From the NCBI GenBank assembly GCA_003988795.1, contig QYAK01000019.1, positions 434,001 to 498,000 on the forward strand: a DNA stretch of 64,000 nt, read 5' to 3'. The stretch is from Proliferodiscus dingleyae (taxonomy: Eukaryota > Ascomycota > Leotiomycetes > Helotiales > Lachnaceae). The position numbers and the translations under genes are program-made. Below the pieces are notes generated by a model, which did no database searches, was not told the DNA's origin, and was given only the letters and a program-made list of their open reading frames with translations. Shown piece by piece: positions 21,367 through 32,636 of this stretch; position 1 is the first letter of the stretch; each line of letters opens with the position of its first letter.

Positions 21367-23019
21367 ATGAGGCTCTCTAACATGCGTGCACTTCAGACAT
21401 TGTTCCTCTCATTCTCTTTGAGTGGGCTTGTATTAGCCGCATCGCCAGCGCTTGTCTCACGCCAAACATCGTCATGGCCTGTTCGAGTATTTGAGACGGT
21501 TCCTTTCAGAATACCTCTGCTCAACATCACCAAGTCAGGAGCACCGCTTGCTGATGGTCTGCTCTTGATCACCCCCACTGGTCTCACCGGCAGTGCTGGC
21601 AACATCTATACGGATACTGGCGAGCTTGTCTGGAGCACTGGTCTCGGCGCCACTTCCATCTACAACCTACAAGCTCAGAAGCTTCACGGCAAGCCCGTTC
21701 TGACGTACTGGAATGGTACTGGCTCGGCTGACCCTGCTGAACGAGGACATGGGTTTGGTTCCGTTAGCATCTTGGATGATACTTACAACAAAACCCATAC
21801 ACTCTGTCCCAAGCTAAAGATAGTTGGACCAAATAATCTCAATGTCAGTTGCGGGCTCGACATTCACGAATCTTTCCTCACGGACCGAGGGACGCTTCTT
21901 GCAACCGTGTATAATACAACATCAGCTGATCTGACATCTGTTGGTGGACCCGAGAATGGATACGTGTGGGATAGTCTCTTTGTCGAAATAGATGTCGAGA
22001 CACAAGAAATTTTGTTCCGGTGGAGTGCTGTTGACTCGGGCATACCTTTCACAGATTCCCATGCAGCCGTCACAGACGGTCAAAATGGGAATGGATCGAG
22101 CAGCAGCCCGTTTGATTGGTTCCATATTAATTCGATTCAGCTGGTTGGGGACAAATATCTGATCAACAGTCGTCATCTATGGACAACTTATCTACTTAAT
22201 TCAGATGGGACCGTTGATTGGTCGATCAAGGTGCTTCAAGTCTTCTCCGCACCACCACACATTATCCAAAACTAACACTTTAAAGGGAGACAACAGCGGA
22301 GGCAACTTTACCCTTTCTCAAAACGCAAGCTTTGTTAGTGTTCCCTCTTACCTTGCTTAGAGTAATTGCTGATAACCGGACAGTCATGGCAACACTTTAC
22401 ACGACTGGCCAATGTCTCAAACGACAGCGCAACATTTACCCTCTTCAACAACGACAACAGCTTCGCGCCCTTCGTCGGCCACGTCCCGAGCGAAGGCCTC
22501 GTCTTCTCGCTTGACTTCAATGCCAAGACCGCAACTCTGCTCAGCAACGACTCGGATCCAGCAGAGCCCCTCTACGCCGACTCGCAGGGATCATTCGAGG
22601 CCCTGCCCAACGGAAACTACTTTGAAGACTACGGCCAGGTACCCATAGCCAAAGAGTATGGTCCGGCGGGCGACGTACGGCTGAGGGTGCAGTTCGGCGT
22701 GAACGGCGTTGAGCAGTCGTATCGTGCGTTCAGGAAGCAGTGGAGAGCCGTTCCACACACGGCGCCGGATGTAGTTGCTAGGAACGGCACGGTGTATGTG
22801 AGCTGGAATGGAGCTACGGACGTTACGGACTGGGGTGTCTATGGTGGGGACGGTAATAGTAGCACTGCAGATTCGCATCTGCAGAAAGTAGCGACGGTTC
22901 CTAAGAACGGCTTCGAGACGTCGGTAGCGCTTCCAGCTAATGTCACCTTTGTCAAGGTCATCGCTTATCATAAGGAACGCTTCCTTCGAGAATCAGCTGT
23001 GGTTGCGGTGGAGGATTAA
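21367..23019 (+). CDS. Secreted arylsulfotransferase (ASST)-family protein
   Basis: Three exons: 21367-22230, 22286-22333, 22384-23019; introns of 55 and 50 nt; spliced 1548 nt, 515 aa. An N-terminal signal peptide is visible (LFLSFSLSGLVLAASPA). The family marks are LLITPTGLTG, DIHESFLTDRGTLLATVYN, YVWDSLFVEIDVETQEILFRW, and PFDWFHINSIQLVGDKYLINSRH with the conserved His, followed by FFNN-like TLFNNDNS and the C-terminal part of a beta-propeller. It fits the fungal arylsulfotransferase-like family (Arylsulfotran_2). The 48-nt middle exon (GDNSGGNFTLSQNASF) is required to keep the motif joining WSIK to SWQHF. Sulfotransferase activity of the fungal secreted members has not been established to my knowledge, so substrate is unknown. 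Confidence 0.88.
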
Positions 23020-23417
23020 TTGATGGCTCGAGTATCTACCAAAGAATATTTTCCGTGTCAAAAGAGTTTGAACATTTGCGGTACAAAGAGAGCCCTCAAA
23101 AGTTTTAAAAGAACAGATAGTTGAAATTGGAGTTGGAACGAGAACCAAAAATAGGCACCAGTACTAATTCATTTCTACTGCGAACTAATAATGTCCGTCC
23201 CTGCGTCGAGAGACGCATCTTTAAAAATTAACCGAATCAAACACTATTCTCCTATCTGCTCCCAGGTAGTTGAGTTCAAGGATACTCTATATATATACGC
23301 CAAAAACGGGCTCTAAATGTTCCAGACTCCGAGGGAGATAATATACGAGAGGAGAAACGGTTGACAACTTCTCTCTTTGTATCCTGTTTTTTCTTCCCGC
23401 CGCGACAGCTTCCATAT
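23020..23417. other. Convergent 3' spacer
   Basis: About 400 nt between the convergent ends of the arylsulfotransferase-like gene and the phosphatase-like gene. AT-rich first half. No gene seen. Confidence 0.5.
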
Positions 23418-25207
23418 CTACAAGACGATCATTTTCTTCACGCCTTCCAACTTGCCCTTCGGTCCGGAGATGGAGACGAGCCACATCTTCCCAGCATCCG
23501 GAGTCCAGCGGACCTTGCATTGCTTCTTCTCCAAAACTTTCTTCGCCAAGGCCGTCTCGTCCTTTGCCGTCTTGTTCTTCACCTCCTCCGTCACGAATAG
23601 CTGCAGCGTCCGCCACTCTCCGCTAGCTATCGGCACGCCCGGCTTCTCCCAGCCAAGCTGCGCCTTGAGCCATTTCCTGAGCTCGACCTTCATCTTCCCC
23701 GTCAAGGGCAGGAGATCCTGCTTGCTTCTCTTGGTAAATCCGTCTGAGTCCTTCCACTCGCAACTACCAAGAGAATGGATCTTCGCTACAGACTTCGGTT
23801 TCGTCTTTGAAGCAGCGAGGACATCATTCAGCTTTTTCAGGACTCTATGAGTCTTCTCATCAAAACATATGATGTGATCGAAATCCTTGAAGTGTCGTTC
23901 ATGCAGCCCCTGACATTTCTGATCGCGCATCCTTTTCAGGATCGCCCCTTTCTCATCAGGATCCTTGGTCTTGAAGTAGTCCTCGTCGCCAGCAATAGCG
24001 TCGATGGCATTCTCATTCGGTGGTGATTTTTCTGTTCTTGAGCTGGGACTGATGCCTTCGGACTCCAGGACAGGTTTGGTGAAGTTGGTGGGTATAGATG
24101 TTCCAGCCGAGTCTACACGGTCGAAGATCCAGCCCTTCTGTGTGTTCAAAGTCCACACTCGTAGCAGCTCAAGATACGTTTGGGCGATAGTAGATCGTGC
24201 TAGAAACGGCATATGAGTTTAGAGGTCCAACTTTCGACTCATAAGCAAAAAACGCGGTTATGAACTTACCTCCATTGTTACCATCGACACAAAGTATCGA
24301 TACAGACTTCGCCTCCTGTGTCGGTGTCTTTGAATCTTTTGCTGATTTTGCGCCGTCTTTCGCTGCTCCTTTCTTTGCTTCATCCGTAGCCGCACGCTTC
24401 AGGGTCTTTTTCTGACTCTCGCTCTCATCTTTTACAGCAGAAAGCATGGCCTCCAGCTCTGATTTAGCCTCCTTCCTGGTCATCCCCGCCTTTACCAAGG
24501 TCCCCACCCATTTCTCCACCTCCTTCTTGGAATCTCCTTTGCCCAGTGCAGCGTCCTGCACGGCCTTCTTCCCCTGCTCTTCCAAGAGCTTGGTCACTTT
24601 CTCCATCCTCTTCGTATGCTCCTCCATCTTCGCGCGGTCCTTCTTCTGCCCCTCCAAGATCTTATTCAGCTTCTCTTCCATCTTCTTTCTCTGCGCCTCG
24701 GCCTTCTTCTGGGCCTTAGCATCTGAGGCAGCTGCCCGCTCAGCAGCATCCGCTAGCATGATCTGGACTTTCTTATCCATCTTGTTGGTAGTTTTGCGAA
24801 AGCCACGCACGATGCCCTGAAGTTCTGGAATGCGGTGTAAAACGAACCATATCTTGCTTCCGAACTCGATACTATGCATGCGTGCTCGCTCTTTGAAAAT
24901 TACCTTTACTCTGGTGCAGCCCGTCTTGATCTCATCACTATCTTCCTGGAGCATGGTCTTACTGCGCTTAAATTCAGCAAATTGACGAATGAGAAAGAAG
25001 AGCCAGCAGATACATTTTTGGATCCGACTGTCCCAGCGGTGACTTGGGATTTTTCATCCGCGTCTCGATAAGGCTGAGGTGGTCTGTCACCTGCCTCATC
25101 TCTTTCTCTATCTCATGAAGGTCTTTGCTTTCATTTTTCAGCTTGATGGCGATGTCGAGCACCACTCTCATGGCGTTCAAAGCGTCGGCGATACCGAAGG
25201 ACGCCAT
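23418..25207 (-). CDS. Fungal signalling-type N-terminus, coiled coil and LMW-PTP-like segment
   Basis: Three exons: 25207-25014, 24961-24270, 24199-23418; introns of 52 and 70 nt; spliced 1668 nt, 555 aa. Residues 1-65 (MASFGIADALNAMRVVLDIAIKLKN...) match the helical N-terminal module common in fungal STAND-type and related proteins. Residues about 110-280 are a Lys/Glu/Ala-rich coiled coil. Splicing of intron 2 then creates SVSILCVDGNNGARSTIAQTYLELL, where Cys289 and the Arg-Ser pair at 297-298 recall the P-loop of low-molecular-weight tyrosine phosphatases, followed by GWIFDRVDSAGT. The spacing is C-x7-R instead of the catalytic C-x5-R, so activity is doubtful. The C-terminal 220 residues are basic, with no domain I recognise. 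Function inferred only in outline: a cytoplasmic signalling or defence-type protein. Confidence 0.7.
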
Positions 25208-25605
25208 CGTGAGAATTATGAGAGCGACAGATTGAGGTTGAGCTTCGAACACTTGAATGCGGGGGAGCCCATCGCCCCCATCTTATCTTTAATGATCTCA
25301 CCCTGCGCAAGGCTGTGCTGATACACCGCCATTGTTGAAGAGCTTTGAAGATGAATGATCTTACTACATAGACCCTAAGGAATGGGATTGAACGATTCAT
25401 TCATCGAATCATAAAAGGGAGAGCAGTATTTGAAATGATCAGATATGCCGTACTTGCCAAAAGCTTCAGCAAAAGGATGGTTTCGGTTGAGAAGGTGGCG
25501 CCAAGTCTCGCTGACCACCGATTATTAGCCGGCTGCAGATATATAGGAGCTTTTCGTAGACAGAGGCGGACAAGGACATGTGTCAATTGAGGCACAAATT
25601 TACTT
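25208..25605. other. Intergenic spacer
   Basis: About 400 nt between two minus-strand genes. Promoter side of the phosphatase-like gene. Nothing else seen. Confidence 0.4.
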
Positions 25606-27006
25606 CTATCGAGACCTCCAAATAGCACCTGCAACCGGCGTATTCTTGTAATCATCCGTGTCATCGTTCATATTCGTAATCCATGCCGTTTCCCTGGCCA
25701 TGACATCCCTTTCAATCTGTGCCATGACATCCAATTCCATCAACATACCATGTACAAGGCTTCGGCAGCCATCCAGGACAGAAGCTAATGTCGATCCTTT
25801 CTCAGGAGATTCCAGCCCCTTCAGTTGCTCCTTCCACATCTCCAGCTTCTTTCCAAGTATGAGACAATCATCTTTCCATCCACTATCAAGCTCTTCCACA
25901 AAGACAACCTCATCGTCTTCGATGCCGTCATCTTGCTCTCTGCTAGCAAAGACACTTTGACACCTGCTAAGCCACTTCTCAAATTTCCTCACGATCCGTC
26001 CAAACTTGCCACCACTCTCTCCTAAATTCCACACCCCAGTCAAAACCTCATCAAGAACTTGAATTTTCTCTTGCAATCCCCAGCCCACCCCACTCGCTTC
26101 CCGCCATTTCTTTAGCGCAGCAGCATTGACCTTTGCTGTCTCATCCATCTCTGCTTGCACGAGCATATCATTCTTATCCACAACCTCTTGGAACCTAGTC
26201 CCTAGCTTATTCTTCGCGCTAGCCCGCCACTGCCGGTCCACTAGAACATAATCTTTGTGCAAGAGATGCAATTGTAGAAGCTCATTCTGCAATTTCGCTG
26301 TCTCTGCGGAGATGGCGATATTTGAGGGAAGTTTGCTGGGTGAAGGCGGGGCAAGGAAAGCTGCTGTGTATGGTTTTGGGGCGAGGGATCTTGCGGGTGA
26401 GAAATGTTGTTGGTGAGCTGAGAATGCTGGCTTCTTCAGTTGGGGCGGTTCCACGTATGATAAGGGACGAGAAGCGGAGTCTTCTGGATTTCGAGATGGT
26501 GGTCGTAGAGCTGTAGAGGAGCTCAAGATACCAGAGGAAGACTTAGTGCGCGTGTGACCAGTAGCAGGCCGCGCACTTGAAGTGAATGTAGTGCTTGTAG
26601 ATGCATTGCGTGAATGGCTGGATTGCGAGGGTGGTGGTCGTGAGCGATCTTGCTTTACGGGTTCTACATTAGAAGAGGGGTTCCCGCTGCGATTGCTGGT
26701 AGACGGTCGTCTTTGGATCTCAGGAGCAGCAGACTTGCTTGTATTTGCTCGAACAGATGGCGGATTTATCAAGGATTTATTGTTCAAGCTCGTTGTTGGA
26801 TTGGTAGGTCTTGAAGTTGTAGATGTACTCCGCGTCAGACGGTTGACAGTGGGCAGTCGGCTCGGTGACTGACTGCCCTTCCCTCTAGGGAGAGGCTGAG
26901 AATTGACGCTCTCATCCTTAGAGCCTAATGCAGAGGACGTGCCATTCTGGTTTCCATTCGCGGTCGGCCTGCGGAGTGACCTCGTTCGTGAAAGTCCTGT
27001 AGACAT
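25606..27006 (-). CDS. Hypothetical protein, disordered N-terminus and helical C-terminus
   Basis: Single-exon gene of 466 aa from ATG 27006. Residues 1-235 are Ser/Thr/Pro/Arg-rich and disordered, with repeated RPP, SRP and STS patterns typical of phospho-regulated or microtubule-associated tails. Residues 236-466 are predicted helical: AETAKLQNELLQLHLLHKDYVLVDRQWRASAKNKL, an acidic stretch (REQDDGIEDDEVVFVEELD) and a final helix with LVHGMLMELDVMAQIERDVMARE. I do not recognise the family. The layout of a basic disordered tail and long helices is what cytoskeletal adaptors look like, but that is only a guess. Confidence 0.75.
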   Translation of the reverse strand: MSTGLSRTRSLRRPTANGNQNGTSSALGSKDESVNSQPLPRGKGSQSPSRLPTVNRLTRSTSTTSRPTNPTTSLNNKSLINPPSVRANTSKSAAPEIQRRPSTSNRSGNPSSNVEPVKQDRSRPPPSQSSHSRNASTSTTFTSSARPATGHTRTKSSSGILSSSTALRPPSRNPEDSASRPLSYVEPPQLKKPAFSAHQQHFSPARSLAPKPYTAAFLAPPSPSKLPSNIAISAETAKLQNELLQLHLLHKDYVLVDRQWRASAKNKLGTRFQEVVDKNDMLVQAEMDETAKVNAAALKKWREASGVGWGLQEKIQVLDEVLTGVWNLGESGGKFGRIVRKFEKWLSRCQSVFASREQDDGIEDDEVVFVEELDSGWKDDCLILGKKLEMWKEQLKGLESPEKGSTLASVLDGCRSLVHGMLMELDVMAQIERDVMARETAWITNMNDDTDDYKNTPVAGAIWRSR

Positions 27007-27783
27007 AGCTATGGTGTTGTTTGTTTACGAGAGACGTTTCCCACTTCCGGGACATCCTCGGCAGCCACTAGATCAGGGGGGGGAAGGGAAGTTTTCGTCT
27101 GAACGGTGCGTAGCCCCTTACGAATTTCACTCCAAGTCTTATGTGCGTGCATAAACAATCAATTCGATGCAAGCGGGGAATCCTACAATCTATTTCGGCC
27201 CGCATGATTCACATCAACCCTGCGACAGCGTCAGCCCTCTCGGGACTTATGCCCCCACCATGCCCTTGTGGCCTGGTGAAGATCCATGCAGGGTGTTTGG
27301 AAGTTGGGCGATGAAATCATACAAACCTCAAGGAGTAACATTTTACCATCTCAAACCAGGCTGTAATGAGTTCTCCGGCTGTTCTTGCTTCGGAACATGA
27401 GACTGGCGTCATAACTTCGACGAGAGATATTGAGGAAGTTTGTTTGTCGTTTTCTCTCTCAGTCATCATTCTTCGTCGTCGTAATCATATGTCAAACTTT
27501 CCTTATCTCGAATACAATAGTCGTAAGTAGAAATCACTCTAGCCTGGAAAGGGCAAAAGTCATGTCCGATATTCTTTGCATGAAAACATTGTACGCCTTC
27601 TAAGGACAAGGATGAGAATCGGGGAATGTGATTTGATGCCGCAAAACCATCATTGTTTCAGCGTGTCAAGGGCCCACCCAGCTCACAAATACTTTAGGAT
27701 ATCCAGGATGAAGTACAACAAAAAGGGGGAGACCACCGTTGGAGGTATTCGGAATGTTTCTCTAAATCACCAGCGGAATAACA
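27007..27783. other. Intergenic region between divergent genes
   Basis: About 780 nt shared 5' flank. Short open frames only. No recognisable element. Confidence 0.45.
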
Positions 27784-29344
27784 ATGGACTTAACACTTCC
27801 GGAAACACCAGGTCGAGGTCGCTCACGATTTTCAAAAGTGTTACCCAGAGCTCCGAGGGACAATTCTCCAGTCCTGAGTAAATCTAATATTGATCGTTCT
27901 CCCCTTCCTCCTCTCCCCAGTGACACCATGACCTCAACGATGTCGATTCCTCGACGGCCAGTGGGCGGTTCCAAAGCCGATCATGCGAAGCAGCCATCCA
28001 TAGCGAGTCTTTCGTCTGTATACTCTGACTCTGTTGGATTCTCGCAGACACTATCGGACAGCAGCAGGAACTCTGCAGATTCGCTGAGTTTTGTTGAATC
28101 AGAGATCGGGTCTGCACCGCCTATCCCACCAAAAGACGAACAGAGACAAAGAACAGCCAGTTTGACAGAAGTGAGTAATGAGACAAATGTCTGACACCTT
28201 TGTGGTTCAACCCGCAAGCAGTATTGAGCAATGATCACGAAATATTTGGGTCAATATTTGCTGACTCCAGTACTCATAATAGTCTCCAAAGCAAACTCTT
28301 CCAAGTCCCTCGGGATTCACGTCGTCCCCACCTAGGCCTGAAATATGGAAGCGACGATCTATTCGAAGTGAGAAAAGCATCACCATCCCAGAATTGAAAT
28401 TGGAAAGAAGCAACGGATCGACCACAAGCCCACCGAGGGAGCAAGCACCACCCCCAGATCGCTCCTTGCCCCCGATTCCCTTCAAGCTTCCGAAAAGCAC
28501 TGGCAGAAAACCTGTTCCAGCACGTCCAGCACCACCTCAGCCCGACTTGATGGGGAGCAAATTGTCCAGCCTGAAAGAGAAGCATGGAAGAAAGAGATCG
28601 AATTCCTCAAGCAAAGATGAAGAGTCGAGGCCCGACTTTGGGCCTCCATTGGGCACATATCAAATGCATTCACCGAACTCTCGGCTTCCTACTCCACCAG
28701 CTCAGCTGGACAATGGAAAACTGCAACCAGCGACACCGCAAGTTGTATCCCCTCAAACGCCCCACACACCGCCTAATGACGACGATGGTCCACCTGCCGT
28801 TCCTCAAAAATCCGAATCACGCTCGAGAACAAACACAGATGGCTCTCTTGACAGACCAAACCTCCTCACGGAGTATCACTCACGCGAGTCGTCCGAGACC
28901 CTGACCATAACCTCCGAGCCGCCAATAATGCGCTCCCCGCGTCCCCAAAAATCCTTCACCACAGCCAAAATCCTAACCCCACAACCTTCCCCTTCACCTA
29001 CATCGCCCTCAACATCTTCTTCCTCGGCCCAATTCTCTCCCACGAAGATCTACTTCCCAAAACCCGTCTCCTCGCCTGCTCCAGTAGGGACAGTCTTTTC
29101 AGGGCCACCGCTCAGTATTCTGCAATTGGAGTGTTATCAAAATCATAGGTTCATGAGGAGCACGAGGAATACAGTGTGCCCGACAAGTTGCATGATATGT
29201 CAGACTAAAGACACAGAAACTAGGTGGAAGTGCACGTGGTGTTGCTTGAGTGCATGTGCGGGATGCATGAAAGTCCTGGCAAGTGTGCCGGGGAAGGATC
29301 TGAGGGTCTGTTTAGAAAAGATGGAGAAGGGTTTGGAGACTTGA
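27784..29344 (+). CDS. Disordered protein with Cys-rich C-terminal module
   Basis: Two exons, 27784-28170 and 28283-29344, separated by a 112-nt intron (GTGAGT, TAG); spliced 1449 nt, 482 aa. Most of the protein is Pro/Ser-rich and disordered, with many PPxP and SP sites. The last 70 residues are ordered: a hydrophobic lead (LSILQLECYQNHRFM), then a metal-binding pattern C-x3-C-x2-C-x10-C-x2-CC-x3-C-x2-C (VCPTSCMICQ...KCTWCCLSACAGCM). This could hold one or two zinc ions in a treble-clef-like fold. No known family recognised. The start ATG 27784 follows an A-rich leader. Function unknown; a scaffold or ubiquitin-linked role is possible but unsupported. Confidence 0.75.
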
Positions 29345-29883
29345 TGTCAGGTTGCATATATTGGTATGGTGTTTGGGTGTTTTCCTTTCACTCGCATTGC
29401 AATGGTGTTGGGTATAGATAGTGACAAGGTCATGGTTGATGGGTTGTATGTATAGATGGCGCTTTTTTGGGTAGGCCTCGGTAGCAATGGGTCTAGTCTG
29501 CTAGCCGGACGAGAAATATACATATTCTATTTTATATTTGTACAAGTCATTCCTTTTGATGATCCAAGATTGTCCAGGTTGAATATCTCCATGATGCCCA
29601 TGAGAAATCTGCCACTTATAATAATTGGCACATTTTTTATACAGTTAATGCTACCCGAAAGACTATAATGGCTTTCATCATCCATCTGATATCTTCTTTC
29701 CCCCTCCCCCGTTGTATTAGCATACTTGGATTAGGTCTATTAGAAGTCAATGTTGTCTCACTTTTGGAAGAAGATAATTGACTGCGCCAGCCTACTCACG
29801 GAGTATTGTGTGCCAAGCTTTGGCTACAGTATTGCCCTGTCTCACGATGTTTTTTTTTTTTGGATTGATTGATGCTTCCGATG
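29345..29883. other. Convergent 3' spacer
   Basis: About 540 nt between convergent gene ends, AT-rich with a T-run at about 29851-29861. No gene seen. Confidence 0.5.
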
Positions 29884-30794
29884 CTACATTTTGCTTTTGT
29901 ATCTCTTGTCCCGGACAATATCCATAGGAACAAATTTTTCCAAAGTGACCTTGGTGTCTCGACAATATCGCAGCATCTGTGAGGTAAGCTTGATCATCTG
30001 CTCATAACGCCAGTGATCGGTGGGCCCGATATGATTTTTTGACATCTCCTGCAATCTTACGGGATGCGGCTTGTCTTCGCTGTACCACACAGTATTGGGA
30101 ACTAGGTAGATCTTCTCAATTCTGTCGAATCCTTTGAAGGTTTCATAGTTGCAATTGCCATACCTCAAGATGCGCTCCAACTCTACGAACCCAATCGCAA
30201 GATTTCGACAGTGCTGCCTCAGAAGGTTGAGGTTGGGATTTGGCATGTTACCGCCGGAATTCGTCAATTCCCATAGACATTCGAACTGGTTGAGGATGAC
30301 GATATCTTTCTCCCAATTGACAAATGTGATCTTAGATAACCCTCTAACATGGGACATTTCCGGGAATTGATCGTAAAGTTTGCTTGCGAAATATCTGGAA
30401 TCTCTACATGCATGCATGAGAGCCGGAGCTAAACAACGAGGCCGAAAAACTCGGGGGCGCCGCATGATATTGTAGTCGGGCTCTATCTCAATAACTCGCG
30501 ATTCAGTGTCGAGAGCTGCAATGCTCCAAATCATGTTTTTCAACTCGCCGGGAAGCTTAGGGAAGTCTGGAAATGCCTCCGAGAATGGTACATGGACCGC
30601 TGGTTCACTCTCAGCAACCTGCGTTACTATCATTTTGTCCTCTAAAAAAAGTTAGCAAGAAGATGATCTAGTAGCCACGTTACTTGCGACTCGGCAATTG
30701 TACGCGGTCCAGAAGGTTGTGTTGATAACTTACGTATGGACTCATCTCGATCGATCTCCGTTAGGTTGTTTCCAGATCTTTCTCTTTCGGGCAT
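29884..30794 (-). CDS. 2EXR-domain protein, copy 1
   Basis: Two exons, 30794-30734 and 30641-29884, intron 92 nt (GTAAGT, GCTAAC branch); spliced 819 nt, 272 aa. The 2EXR core begins at about residue 44 with FPDFPKLPGELKNMIW and continues with ALMHACRDSRYFASKLYDQF, FVNWEKDIVILNQFECLW and HCRNLAIGFVEL. 2EXR proteins are a large fungal family without an assigned function. The short exon 1 (MPERERSGNN...) and the junction (QDKM) match the layout of the paralogue at 31711-32636, so the two are duplicates. Both are on the minus strand, about 920 nt apart. Confidence 0.85.
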
Positions 30795-31710
30795 CGTAAT
30801 GGAAGTATTGATCTGCTCTTGACTGATGTTTGAGGATGAAGGTGAAGGTTGCCTCTCTTTGATCCTACCATAGAGGGTTGTTGTTTGTGTATGATTTCCT
30901 GATCTCTAGAATACAGGGAAGGTCACTTCTTATATACTAAAATATGACTACATGTCTAGAACAAAGGATATATGAATCGGTGTAGATTCTAGGATTCACA
31001 GAGGCTTCGTTAATAATGTGATCAATCATTTTTAGCTCACCAATAGACAAAGGGCAAAGCTCGGCGTAGTGATAGCTTTAGCAGCTGACGAGTCTTGGGT
31101 GAATCGGGAGACGCGTGAGTGGAACTCCCACAACAGCACTATGAACACATACTCAAAGTGTGAACTGATGAGTGTAAATCTAGTCACATATGCAGTAATT
31201 TATCGTGATTCACCTTCAGTAGGATTATTTTGGACATTCCTTTCAGTATTGATCATTGCGTGTCGTAAATGCCTCGTACTGATATATTTCTGCGTCATAT
31301 ATGCATATTTTGCACCTCGCCCTTCAGAGCTACTAGCACGAGCTTGAGACATCGTTTCGTGATGTACCCGTAGGAAATGAGCTGAGAGCAGTCCACCATT
31401 TCACGCCTAGCCTCAAACCAGCGTCTCCATTGCAGAAATGAAGCTGTCACAGATTACCCAGAAGTCGTAAAAGAAAAGTTTTCGCCACTCGATGCCTTTG
31501 GTCATCCTTCAATTGCCTTTACCATTTTCATATCCTGCAATTTTGTCCTAGTATTCTCATGTCGAGGCTTATCAAAGATAAGTCACATTCTACATTTGAT
31601 GTAAGATGGCTGAATATACCTGCTTGCAGACAGAGTGTGGTACCTCCGGAATCTGTGCAACCGCTCTTGCTCGTACTTAATTTTGGACTAGCTAGGTTTG
31701 CCAGTGCTTG
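30795..31710. other. Intergenic spacer between 2EXR paralogues
   Basis: About 920 nt. A short plus-strand frame at 31069-31347 encodes a hydrophobic peptide but has no support. No repeats flanking the duplicated genes were seen. Confidence 0.4.
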
Positions 31711-32636
31711 CTACTCTTCTACCTCGAAAGCTTCCGCGAAAATCCACTCCAGCTTCTTTAGACGGAAAGGTAAAAAAGACATAAGCTCTAAACCTCTCTC
31801 GTATTTGGGTCTTTTGGTAAGCTTGTCGGATGGGATCACTTTCAGTGCCAGAGGACCATGCCTGTCTCCTTTTTCATAGTGCTGATCTAAAATCAAGTAG
31901 AACGCTTTGATATTTTTCAGACCCTTATACGGTGGACGTGCCATGCCAGATATAACCTTTAGGGATTCGAAGTCGATCGCTAACTTTTGACAATGCTTTC
32001 TGAAGTCGAAATCGTCCAGGCAAGAGTCCCTGTCAAAATATATGATGTCTTTTTCCCAATTGACAAATGTAGAATTGTGTAAATACTGCTCGTAGAGTCT
32101 GCCCGCTATAGCTCTAGAGTCTCTGCAAGTATGAATCAGGCCTGGGACAAAGGAATAACCGGAATGTCGAAGCGTCCATCCACGATCATGAACTATTTCA
32201 ATCACTCGTGGCTCGATTCCAACAGCCGCTTCGTACCATATCATGTTTTGCACTTCACCTGGTAGCTTACGAAACTTCGGAAAAGACTCTAAGCCTAAGT
32301 CTGATTTTGATTCTGATTCTGATTCCGAGGTCGAGGCCAAAGCTAGTTCTGATTCTGTTTCCATAGCTGATTCCGAGTCTGAGTCCCAGAGTGAGACTTG
32401 TTGTTCATCCCCGGCAACCTTCACATGGTTCATCTTGTCCTCTGCAATAGCAATCAGTAAGGGTATTCATCTTGTGACAAGGTAAAACGGGATTTAGATA
32501 GTGTGGAAAACTCCATGTATTGGCACAGCGACTTACCGCTAGACATACCTAGATCAACCTTTACGGCATCCTTGTCAGACTTTCCGAGCCGAAGTGTGGC
32601 ATTGGTGCTCTGCTCGTCTTGTCGATCAGTTTTCAT
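31711..32636 (-). CDS. 2EXR-domain protein, copy 2
   Basis: Exon 1 32636-32537 and exon 2 32441-31711; spliced 831 nt, 276 aa. Core motifs parallel copy 1: FPKFRKLPGEVQNMIW (about 87-102), GLIHTCRDSRAIAGRLYEQY, FVNWEKDIIYFDRD, HCQKLAIDFESLKVI. Between the exon junction (EDKM) and the core lies a Ser/Asp/Glu repeat linker (SDSESAMETES..., SESESESKSD) absent from copy 1, made by a hexameric GATTCT-type repeat. Exon 1 has two possible donors 12 nt apart, GTATGT at 32548 and GTAAGT at 32536. Both give an open frame; the second is stronger and is used here. Function unknown. Confidence 0.85.

Noticed and set aside
25401..25664. 87-aa minus-strand frame between two genes
   Set aside because: Overlaps the end of the 466-aa gene and has no domain-like sequence.
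28203..28216. GGTTCAACCC, resembling a tRNA B box
   Set aside because: It lies in an intron and no A box or cloverleaf can be drawn around it. No tRNA was found elsewhere by eye, but a proper tRNA scan was not possible.
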